IMG/VR virus record: IMGVR_UViG_3300032265_001511
Location: 1-31,365 of that record
Direction: 5' to 3' (one strand)
DNA from: a virus
DNA: 31,365 nucleotides
Both the position numbers and the translations under genes were made by a program. Positions 13,208-22,300 of the stretch are shown here, piece after piece (within the stretch, counting starts at the first letter, position 1; the number at the start of each line of letters is the position of its first letter). The notes under the pieces were generated by a model. It was not told the DNA's origin. It did no database searches and was given only the letters and a program-made list of their open reading frames with translations.

Positions 13208-16200
13208 AACCTTGCCGCCTTTTTTATATTGCTTGCCGGGGAAGTCACTTAAATTTAATCTTGGGTCATCCCAGCTCGTTGTCTCTAAGCCACGTTTGGG
13301 GGCAATGATCAATGGGCCAGATTGTAATTTTTCTTCAGCAGACCAAACGGGGTTACCAGTAGACTTGTCATAGAACTGAGAGTGCCTACGTGGATCCATA
13401 CCAATTTGAGTGTAGTTAGGATCTTTCATCATCTCGGCCATCATGCGACGAACTTCTTCGTCTGACGTGCCAACATTAGTACCCTTAATCATTGCAAATG
13501 GAGACTTTGCAGATCCCATTTCCGCGCCCATGGGGGTGAGTGCCTGCTGCTTAGTTCCGAGGCCAACACGAACCGCTTGATTAGGTTTAGAACTAAAATC
13601 TACGTTAGATAAGTGGCCAGTCCTGCCGTAACTAATTGCTTTATTGGCTGCGTCATGTGTCGTATCAACATAAACACCATTTTGTGTATACGCTGGAATG
13701 TCTAACCGGTTACCAACTTGCATGCCCACAGGAACTGGAGCCAATGCCTTAGATTGTTTATTTGACGTCAAAGCATTTCTGATTTGTTCGTCAGTATAGT
13801 TAGGCGGCAAATCAGTCCACTGTCTAATTGGCAAATGCTGATTTAAAATATTAATGCGATCTGCTTGACTGATGTTGCCCTTTAAATATTCTTCTAGCGC
13901 TTGAGCCACTCTTGCATCTTGACCATGTGGGTGCTTAATTAATGCTTTACCAAGCAATGCAGCAAGCCCACCAACTTGAAAATGAGGAAGGCTATCTTCA
14001 TTTTGAGTAGCTGTTCCAACACCGGCTGCTCCAATACCGTACATTGGTTTATTACCATGAATAAATCCTTTTAAAACATTTTCTTGAGGTTCTCCAGTGA
14101 TTTTACTAGTCCGGGCAAGCATTTCATTAATCTCTTGCATCATAGGCTTACCAGGATAATCTTTAGCACCGGCCCATGCAACATCTTGAAAGTTAGAAGG
14201 GTTTACGCCGGCTTTAGCAGCCTCATCGGCCAATGCTTTCTGATAAATACCGTAGGCATTTGGTGGAGGAGACATCATTTTTGGATCCCACAATTGACTC
14301 ATTTGTTCATCAATAGTAGATACATCACGATGACCTAAAAAGTTAGCAGAAAAATTATGGCGTTTCGGATTAGTTACAGGAATTTCACCCATTTCAGCTA
14401 ATTTCTTAGCTTGATCCATGTTACCACTTACAAAACGACCACCAATTGGAAATGGTAAGTCTGCTGCTTTAGTAGGAATTTCTTTACCTAAACTTTTTTG
14501 GTAGTTTGTAAATGCTGCCATCATTAAATTTGAGTTAGGATCCGCACCACCAGTTGTGGCCGCCATAGCATCAGCAAAACGATTTTTAAATTGTTTTCTT
14601 CCTTCTTCAACACCCAATTCTTTAATAAATGCTTCTTCTAATTGGCCCATTGCATACCAATCTTTTGCGGCTGGTCGGTCTTTACCTTTTTCAAATGCGC
14701 CGCGTAAACGTGCAAGACTTTCTGGATTATTGGCAAGCTCAGTATATTTTGCAATTGTTTCTGCTTTTTTAGGAACAATATCTGTTTGTGTGTAACCAGC
14801 TGTTGGATAATTTGTAGGATCGGCATAGTATCTTTGATTTACATCAAAGTGAGGCTCATAGTTTCCTTTATCAATTTCTTTTTGTGCTGCTTTACGTGCT
14901 TTTTGAACTTCTAACGCTTCTGGACTATTTGCTTTTTGTAAAAATTCTTTTCCAGTTTTTGGGTCTTTAGCTAACACCGGTGGTATTACATCAGGGTACA
15001 CCTGAGACATCTTGTATCTGTCGTATTTTAATTTTTCTAATGGGTCAATTGGGTTTGATTTTGAAAATGTTTCACCAAAGCTCATACCGGGTGACATTTT
15101 AGCGTTTGGTACAGCATGCGCGACACCGCCAATTTTAGTTAAATAGTCTTCTGCCATACTAGCGGCTTTAGGGCCCAATGCTTTAGCTAAAGGCTTAGCT
15201 GCCATACCAGCAAATGGCAAAGCCATACCAGCGATACCGTAAGGCTCACCTTTTTCGTAGCCTTCTAAGTAACTAGCGTCATTTGGGTTAAGAACGCTAC
15301 TACGATTTGGATCAGAAGGGGCACCTAGTGCTGCGTCTAAAAAACCAGTACCGGAGCCTACTTTTCTATTGCGATTAATTTGTGGGTAACCAACAAAGGC
15401 TGAACCTTCATTGGCTTCAGGCTTTGGGGGCTGACCACCTTCTGCCATTTCTACATGGCCGCCGCTACAAAGATGCATGAATTCTTCTTTAGTTAACCCC
15501 GCCGGTAAAGTATGAATAGTGTACTTAGGCTTGCTTTCTGGTTTAGGTGCAACATTGCCACCTTTTTTATAGTCCAAATGGTGCTGCATAATTTCTCGGG
15601 CCATTGTAGGCATGTCAGGGCCTTTAGCAATACTTCCACCCCCAGCGTAATCACGACCATACAATTTGTCAATACCATAGTTAATAGCTGGTGCAGCTAA
15701 CCCTATTCCAGTTCCAATTAAACGAGTAGCTGGGTGCGGAACTGCTGATGCGGCAGATCCTAGCGCACCAATACCGCTTACAATACCTCGACCTACATCA
15801 CCATGTTCAAAACGAGTTAACGCATCCGCAGTTTGTGCGCCCGCTCCAGCTAATGACGCAATTGGCATGACAGTGTTTAATACTTTACCGGGCAATCCAC
15901 CTGGAGTAATGTATTTTCCATACTGTCCAAGTGCTGCTTTTGCTTTAGCTAACGTAGACGCGTCTTTAGTAGCAGTAGCTGCTTTGGCGGCTTGCGCCGC
16001 TTCTTCAGCTGCGGCCACGCCTTCAGGCATTAAGATAGTGCTATTTCCTGGGGACACGTAACCTGGAGTTTTTAATGCTGCTTGAGCAGCTTTGTTTTTT
16101 AATACTTCGCCAACGTTATGTTCTGCATTTTTTACAGCACCAACACCAACACCGTGTGGCGTATTATAACCAGCTGGGGCCGCCTCAACAGTAACAGATG

Positions 16201-16465
16201 GAGTTTGTTTTGGTATACGATTTAATACTTCAGATAGTACGTATTTGCTACCTACAACAGGCGCAACATATTTTGCACCAGCAGTTGCACCAATCGCAGC
16301 ACCAGCTATACGATTATCACCAATCTCTTCCTTAACCGGTGGCTTTTCTTGAGGAACGGATGCAATTTGTTTTAAGGCCGTGTCAGATAACTGGGAGTAA
16401 TCATTATTGGCTATATGCTGTAAATCTGCATCAGATAATTTGGAGTAATCTAATTCGCCGGCCAT
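13196..16465 (-). CDS. giant internal virion protein, polyvalent-protein-like (1089 aa)
   Basis: This is the last gene of the virion operon. The N-terminus has two copies of a YSxLSDxxLxxIA repeat (residues 6-34), a type seen in phage ejection proteins. An Ala/Gly-rich hydrophobic region follows (about 50-270). GG motifs occur (YAGGGSIAKG, YKKGGNVAPK, FQVGGLAA and the C-terminal YKKGGKVKKK). Around residues 600-660 the segment DWYAMGQLEEAFIKELG to NLMMAAFTNYQ resembles a domain found in phage/plasmid 'polyvalent' proteins. MDPRRHSQFYDKSTG near 1020 also resembles one of their associated domains. I infer a protein carried in the capsid and injected with DNA; no enzymatic active site is clear. 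Its start overlaps the previous stop (TAATG). Confidence 0.7.
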   Translation of the reverse strand: MAGELDYSKLSDADLQHIANNDYSQLSDTALKQIASVPQEKPPVKEEIGDNRIAGAAIGATAGAKYVAPVVGSKYVLSEVLNRIPKQTPSVTVEAAPAGYNTPHGVGVGAVKNAEHNVGEVLKNKAAQAALKTPGYVSPGNSTILMPEGVAAAEEAAQAAKAATATKDASTLAKAKAALGQYGKYITPGGLPGKVLNTVMPIASLAGAGAQTADALTRFEHGDVGRGIVSGIGALGSAASAVPHPATRLIGTGIGLAAPAINYGIDKLYGRDYAGGGSIAKGPDMPTMAREIMQHHLDYKKGGNVAPKPESKPKYTIHTLPAGLTKEEFMHLCSGGHVEMAEGGQPPKPEANEGSAFVGYPQINRNRKVGSGTGFLDAALGAPSDPNRSSVLNPNDASYLEGYEKGEPYGIAGMALPFAGMAAKPLAKALGPKAASMAEDYLTKIGGVAHAVPNAKMSPGMSFGETFSKSNPIDPLEKLKYDRYKMSQVYPDVIPPVLAKDPKTGKEFLQKANSPEALEVQKARKAAQKEIDKGNYEPHFDVNQRYYADPTNYPTAGYTQTDIVPKKAETIAKYTELANNPESLARLRGAFEKGKDRPAAKDWYAMGQLEEAFIKELGVEEGRKQFKNRFADAMAATTGGADPNSNLMMAAFTNYQKSLGKEIPTKAADLPFPIGGRFVSGNMDQAKKLAEMGEIPVTNPKRHNFSANFLGHRDVSTIDEQMSQLWDPKMMSPPPNAYGIYQKALADEAAKAGVNPSNFQDVAWAGAKDYPGKPMMQEINEMLARTSKITGEPQENVLKGFIHGNKPMYGIGAAGVGTATQNEDSLPHFQVGGLAALLGKALIKHPHGQDARVAQALEEYLKGNISQADRINILNQHLPIRQWTDLPPNYTDEQIRNALTSNKQSKALAPVPVGMQVGNRLDIPAYTQNGVYVDTTHDAANKAISYGRTGHLSNVDFSSKPNQAVRVGLGTKQQALTPMGAEMGSAKSPFAMIKGTNVGTSDEEVRRMMAEMMKDPNYTQIGMDPRRHSQFYDKSTGNPVWSAEEKLQSGPLIIAPKRGLETTSWDDPRLNLSDFPGKQYKKGGKVKKK

Positions 16466-18465
16466 TACGGTGTTCCTTTTTTATTTAATCGTCTATTTAG
16501 CTCAGCCTGTGCTTTACTTTGAGGAGATTCACCACCAGTTCCTTCAACTGTAACAAGTCCTTTATATGTATTAATAAAATGATTTTTAGCTTTTTCTCTG
16601 AAGTTAACATATTCAGGAGTTGCTTCAAATTCATCAAAACTGGCTAATTTACCGCCATGTGTTTTAGCCCAATCTTCAAACATATTTTTCTTAGTAACTT
16701 GAAACTCACCAGCGTCACGAATTAAACGAGCATTTTTAGCGTTTATTTCTGGAGGTAATTCAGCTCCAATACCTTTAGCGCCCATTGCCATTTTTTCAAG
16801 GCCAATACCCATACGAGCGCCTTTAAATACATCGGCAGCAAAATCAATACCCAATTTTTGTGCCGAGTTTTGAACCGCACGATAGTCAGCCAATTCTTTA
16901 GGCGAAAATTTATTGGTAATATATTCTTCTTCAAGTTCTGCAGGAGTTTTATTACTAATATGTTTACTTGCTGTAAACAAAGCCGTAGCAACTTTGTTAC
17001 CACCATGTAAATAACCAAGGACATGATTACGTGATGGGTCGGTTGCAATTTTTAATACGCTATCTGCAGCAGGAATAGTATTTAAATCAGCTGTCTCAGC
17101 TAATTTACTCATTTGTGCATAAGACTCACCAGCTTTAGCAGATCTTGTGACACCTTCTTTTTCACTTATAGATAAATTAGCTTTACGAAAATCTTCAGCA
17201 GCTTTTATGTTTTGTTCAACTTGTTTGCTATTAATTGGATTTGCAAAAGGTTTAACAAAATTATTTTGAAGATCAGGAGTAGAAACTGCAGCGGCACTAG
17301 GAGCTGCGGCAGGGAAACCAGCTGGTGCGGCAGGATAGTTATTGCCCGCTTCAAATTTAGTAATTGCTGCTTTTGCTTTTGCTAATGATTCTGGTGTGTT
17401 AGGGATCTGAGCCGTTGGGTCAGCCATGCCTAAAGAATTAGCGATTGCTTTACCATAGTTTTGGGTTGACTCAGGGGAGTTTCCTTTAGCTGTAGACGGT
17501 GCCCAAGTTTCAGCTAATAAAGAAGGACTCATAAAGTTTCCAACTTGTGGTCCAAAACGTTCTTTAACAACTGGGCTTTGACCAGATAACTTTAATCCTA
17601 AATCACTAGTTAACGCGGCGTCACCCGCTTGCGGTGTCGGAAAAGTTTTAATTTGGCCTGTCGTCGTATCAACTAAATTACCTGGGTTGTTTTGTCTTGT
17701 ACTTTTTGGAAGAGCGTCAAGTCCAGAAGTACGAGCACCAGCACCTTGAGGTAATAGTTTGCTGTATCGCTGTGGTAATTTTCCATTTTCAGCATATTCC
17801 TTAGCCTCAAAAGGATTCATATCTAAATCTTCGCTAAGTTCAGCTACAAAAACTGGCTTAGTTGTAAATGACGCAGGATTATATTGTGCTTTATTTGCTT
17901 CGGTAATATCTGTTTTATAATAATTATCTATAATAGCTTGCTTGGCAGCAATGTCTCTTGGGTTAACTGCGTTTAATGCAGTAATAACATTAGCCGGTAA
18001 CCCGCCGGAACCAGCACCACCTGCGCCGCCAACGCCGCCCCTACCCATCAAAGCGTTAATACGTTTGTTTTCAGCTTCTAACTGAAGTTGTGCGTTTTGA
18101 AATGCGGCTTGTTGTTGACGAATATTAAACAAATTTGAACGGTCAGTGTTAGCCGCTTCTTCACGCAAAGCAAATGCAGGCGCTTTGTTATACATAGTCC
18201 AAGCGTTTACGTCTTTTAAGCCTTCATTAAGTTTGCGCCAAGGGTTCTGAATTTCATCAGCCAACTTTTGCATATTTTGCAAGACATTAGCCTGACTTTT
18301 TTCGTCCATTAGCATGCCCTCTTGGGCTTTTACTGCATTAAGTCCGCCTTTTGTTTTAGCTGCCGCTAATTGCACAGGCAAACCTGGGATTATTCCGTTG
18401 TTGGTTAACCTTGCATTTTCATCTGGTAACGCTGTCTCTTCTGACGGTGTGTTTGTAATTGCCAT
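16465..18465 (-). CDS. internal virion protein with muramidase/transglycosylase-like domain (666 aa)
   Basis: The first 160 or so residues are helical and Gln/Ala-rich, ending in a glycine linker (RGGVGGAGGAGSGG). Residues about 255-375 resemble the virion-associated peptidoglycan-hydrolase domains that begin with R-x-NNPGNL. They continue with FPTPQAGDAALTSDL, then a WAP block (LLAETWAPSTAKGNS) and QNYGKAIANSLGM. Such domains digest the cell wall locally during DNA ejection. The C-terminal half is helical, consistent with an ejection protein. It starts ten bases after the preceding gene with an AAGAGAT ribosome binding site, and its stop overlaps the 1089-residue gene's start (TAATG). The catalytic residue cannot be assigned by eye. 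Confidence 0.68.
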   Translation of the reverse strand: MAITNTPSEETALPDENARLTNNGIIPGLPVQLAAAKTKGGLNAVKAQEGMLMDEKSQANVLQNMQKLADEIQNPWRKLNEGLKDVNAWTMYNKAPAFALREEAANTDRSNLFNIRQQQAAFQNAQLQLEAENKRINALMGRGGVGGAGGAGSGGLPANVITALNAVNPRDIAAKQAIIDNYYKTDITEANKAQYNPASFTTKPVFVAELSEDLDMNPFEAKEYAENGKLPQRYSKLLPQGAGARTSGLDALPKSTRQNNPGNLVDTTTGQIKTFPTPQAGDAALTSDLGLKLSGQSPVVKERFGPQVGNFMSPSLLAETWAPSTAKGNSPESTQNYGKAIANSLGMADPTAQIPNTPESLAKAKAAITKFEAGNNYPAAPAGFPAAAPSAAAVSTPDLQNNFVKPFANPINSKQVEQNIKAAEDFRKANLSISEKEGVTRSAKAGESYAQMSKLAETADLNTIPAADSVLKIATDPSRNHVLGYLHGGNKVATALFTASKHISNKTPAELEEEYITNKFSPKELADYRAVQNSAQKLGIDFAADVFKGARMGIGLEKMAMGAKGIGAELPPEINAKNARLIRDAGEFQVTKKNMFEDWAKTHGGKLASFDEFEATPEYVNFREKAKNHFINTYKGLVTVEGTGGESPQSKAQAELNRRLNKKGTP

Positions 18466-18475
18466 AATTTATCTC

Positions 18476-19372
18476 TTAGTTAGGACCGTAAAGATTTTGG
18501 TCAGCAGCTGGATTAACAGGGGTTGTTGATGGCTCATACGGCGAAACAGGGTTGGGCATGTCGCTGTTATTTGAAGTGCCTAAATTACTTAACCAACGAG
18601 ATAAATTACCTCCTATGTTAGTTAACGCACCACCAAGACCTAAAGAATTTAATAAAGTATTGCCCGCACTACTTACCGCGCCGATTTGACTTAACGGAGA
18701 CATTTGGTTTTGCTGCGCTACACTACCAGGAACACTAATGTCGTTAATTAAGTTTGCGTAGCTTCCAAGGTTCTGAAATGGTGCGTTCATCTGAGTATTA
18801 CCAGCTGTCAATTCGGTGCCTAGTTGTTGGTTGGCTACGTTACCCAAAGCGGCTCCTGCTTGTACGCCAGTCGTTTGATTTTGCAATGCGGACTGCAGTT
18901 GCTGAGCGGATAGGTTAGCAAATGCGTCTGCCTTAGCCTTGTCAATCGCGGTCTCCCCACGTAAACTACCAAAGTTTCCAGAGCCAATGTTAGCGCCTTG
19001 TACAGGTGCCGTATAATTTGGCATCAACTGGTTAAGCTGTTGGTTTTGTGCCTGAAACAAACCACCCATTGCCGTGTTGGTATTTGGGGTTACTTGGCCG
19101 TCAGCCCCAGTAATCCAAGGATTAGCCGCTCCTGCGCCAATTTGTCCTAAAAACCCTTGAGATTGATTAAACGCATTATTGGGGTTTTGCAAAGTGTTTA
19201 CAGCCTGCTGCCCCACAGTGTTTTGAAAAGCTGGTGCTGAACCAAGTGCTTGACCTGCCCCCTGCACAATACCCTGCTGCGCGGCGTCGTACCATGACGG
19301 TAGTGTGGTCTCTTTTACATACGTGTCGGTTAAAAAATTGTTTAAACCGGTTGATCCTGTTGTTCCAGCCAT
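18476..19372 (-). CDS. internal virion/ejection-type protein (298 aa)
   Basis: This protein is rich in Gln, Asn, Ala and Gly, with long helical stretches (LSAQQLQSALQNQTTGVQAG; GNVANQQLGTELTAGNTQMN). The pattern LRGETAIDKAKADAFANLS resembles podovirus internal proteins encoded between a tape-measure-like protein and the large ejection proteins. The C-terminus is proline-rich. Its ATG overlaps the previous stop (TAATG at 19372), so it belongs to the same translation-coupled set. The exact family was not recognised. Confidence 0.62.
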   Translation of the reverse strand: MAGTTGSTGLNNFLTDTYVKETTLPSWYDAAQQGIVQGAGQALGSAPAFQNTVGQQAVNTLQNPNNAFNQSQGFLGQIGAGAANPWITGADGQVTPNTNTAMGGLFQAQNQQLNQLMPNYTAPVQGANIGSGNFGSLRGETAIDKAKADAFANLSAQQLQSALQNQTTGVQAGAALGNVANQQLGTELTAGNTQMNAPFQNLGSYANLINDISVPGSVAQQNQMSPLSQIGAVSSAGNTLLNSLGLGGALTNIGGNLSRWLSNLGTSNNSDMPNPVSPYEPSTTPVNPAADQNLYGPN

Positions 19373-22300
19373 TATGCTCTCACTTTACGTTTTGCTTCTA
19401 ATAAATAACCTAGCGCACCCTTACTATCTGGCGGCAATCCATTTTTATTTGCACGATTTTTATGTGATCTAATTGTCTTTAAAAATTCATCAAGTATAGA
19501 TGCACCACTGTCATTACTTCCGTTACCCAAAGATGATACCACATCGGCTGGTATTACAAATTCGCCGTTTGCTAACATCGCCGGGATACTATCACTTGTA
19601 CCGTCTCCGTCACCTTGAACGTAACGATTTTCCATTGCGTTTAAACCACCCTCACTAAAAAATTGTGGGTTATGGTTTTCAACTTCACCGCCAGCGCTAA
19701 ACACTGGTGAGTTGGCCATTACATTTAAACCAACAAATGGCTTATGAAACGAAAATGGTTTTCCTTTAATTTTAACTTCAGTGGCGCCCGCTTCAAACGC
19801 AGGATTTGTGTCACTACCACCGGCGGACATGTGTATGGCACCACCCTGAGCCGCAGCTAAAATTTGCTTTAACACAGTGTCGGGGTTGTACACTGGAGGG
19901 GTGTACGTATACTGTTGTAAGTTATATTTATCAGGCAATGCAGACGCCTGGTCTTTACCTTTAACAAAATTAGCAACTGGGGAGTATGCAGCATCACCTG
20001 GGCCAATACCAATATTAGAACCCGCAGTTGCGCCTGCAGTATTTCCGCCAGTGGCTAGCCGCATTAAACCACCTTCTTTAGCGGCTTTTAATTGGTCTTC
20101 TATATTAAATGGTTTCATAGGTATCACATTGCTCGGTTGGTTTGAGTTAATAATATTCATTTGATTTTCTAAAGGCATTGCATGCTTTCTGCCTTTAATT
20201 ATATCTGCCTGTAAATCTGGTGAATTACTTCCAATAAATTTTTTCTTTTTAAGAACTTGTTTTTTTAATGGTACTGGAGTCTTTGGTGTTTTTGGGGTGC
20301 TTGGTGTTTTAGGACCAACGCTAGGGTTCAGATTTGGGTTTAAATTAATTTCTAAATTAGGGTTCGGATTAGGGTTCGGATTAACGTTAGGGTTCGGATT
20401 AGGGTTCGGATTAACGTTAGGGTTCGGATTAGGGTTCGGATTAGGGTTCGGATTAGGGTTCGGATTAGGGTTCGGATTAGGGTTCGGATTAGGGTTCGGA
20501 TTAGGGTTCGGATTAGGGTTCGGATTAACTAACGGATTTGGATTAAGGTTAGCATCAGGATTAACATTAGGATTAAAATCAGGATTAACATTAGGATTAA
20601 AATCAGGATTAACATTAGGATTAATTGCTGTTTGTTTTTTTAGGGTTTGGTTACGCGCCGCTTGTTCCGCTAGAGCTTGATTACGCAAATCTTCTGCCGT
20701 GTAATCTACATTTTTACCTTGGTTTAGTTCAGATTCAATTCCAGAGGGGGCGTCATACCTTGGCCCATAATTATTTGGAATAGTTCCATTTACCAATCCA
20801 TCTATATAATTTTGTTGCTTTTCAGATGCGTCATTGCCCCTGCTGCCAGATACCATTGAGCTGCCTGGTGTGTTTTTATAGTCACTTACCCATTGGGCAT
20901 CAGCTGGGTCAAGTCTTCCTTCAGCTACCGCTTTCTGCACCAACGGGTGCATGTTACTTGTATCAATTGTGCCTGCACCAGCTACTGAAATTGGCTGCGC
21001 ATTATCAAATGAAGCAGGGGCTTGTTGTACGGTGACTGCCCCAGGGTACGCGCTGATAGTAGCGCCAGTGGCTCCTGCAACGTGAGCGCCAATTAACGCC
21101 GATTCAGTTGCTTCATTCTGAGCTTTTTCCCAGTCAATTTTTCCAGTTGAGGCGTACTGAGTAGCCGCAGACTGTATTATAGTTTCGACGTACTCAGTGG
21201 CGTGCTCTTTAATTCCAACACCAACTACAGTTTTTACAAAACCAGCCTCAACCAAATTACCAGCAAGTCCTTTAAGAAGCGTCGAGTCTACTATACCAGT
21301 TGTTAACGCTGTTGCAGCGGCTGAAATTGCTGAAGGCAAAATTGCCCCTTGACGAGCAGCCTCGTCTCCTGCTCCTTGCGCTCTAAGGTTCTTATATACT
21401 TCACCGTAAGTGTCGCCGTAAGACTCTCCAGATTGTAAAGCTATATCAACACCCAAAGCCGGTATATAACCTGCTAATTTAAAAGCCGCGGCTCCAGTTG
21501 CTAATTGAAAACCTTCTTGTATGCCTTCTCTTTCAAGCCAAGATAAAAACCCCCTTGGATTTTCGTAAGCAGCTTTAATACTTTCAACTACTTTATTACC
21601 GACACCGTCAGCAGCTTTAATTCTGTCGCTAATATTTTTTTCTTGTTGTTTAACTTCATCGGGCATTAAACTTCTAGCGTCTTTAATAATCTTATCAGCT
21701 TCAGCTGTAAACGCATTGTCAGTACCAATTAAACCGCCAGACGCAATCACGTTTGAGTAAGATTTTCCTAACTCGGCTATTCCCTGGCTTCCAGATGATA
21801 CCGTTGCGCGTATTTCATCGCCAACTCTTTTTTGAACATCACTAACGGCTTGTACACCAGCACTATTTTGGTTAATGTTAGCTGCGGTTCCAGAAATTAC
21901 GTTACCTTGTTGATCGTAAACACGCGTATCTGTCTGGTCATTTATGGTTTTTTCTGGACTAGTTGTTTGAGTTGGCAGCAGCGCATTATTGTTATCCCAA
22001 TCTGATACTGGTTTCGGCGTTAACGCTAAATTGGTATTAAAATCTTTACCGTTCCATTCAAACGTCTTAACTCCGGCAGTTCTGGCTTCTTTAAATGCAT
22101 CATCAAATTTGTCTGCCGTAGAAACAAATGGTTTATTTTTAGTTTCTTGACTAACTGGCAAACCACTATTTTCTGGTTTACCCACACCAGCGGCAAGTTC
22201 TGACGAACTAAATGGTGTTCCGTTACCATAAAATCCACCAGGTTGACTTTCAGCGTCACCGTTTTGCGGAGTGTAATTAGAAGTCTGTACTGTATTATCA

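Noticed and set aside
16560-16580. Possible additional motif copy (TTATTAATACATATAAAGGA on the - strand)
   Set aside because: It resembles the promoter-like motif but mismatches in the conserved TGCATTAAT core and lies inside a coding sequence, so I treat it as chance.
20357-20624. CRISPR array or true telomere sequence
   Set aside because: Units are contiguous with no spacers and lie in frame within a coding sequence, so neither a CRISPR array nor a chromosome end is supported.
20297-20680. Open + strand frame encoding a Gly-Phe-Gly-Leu repeat protein
   Set aside because: It is the antisense reading of the Asn-Pro repeat. The flanking - strand frame is a 1630-residue protein with recognisable domains, and the + frame has no ribosome binding site or neighbours on that strand.
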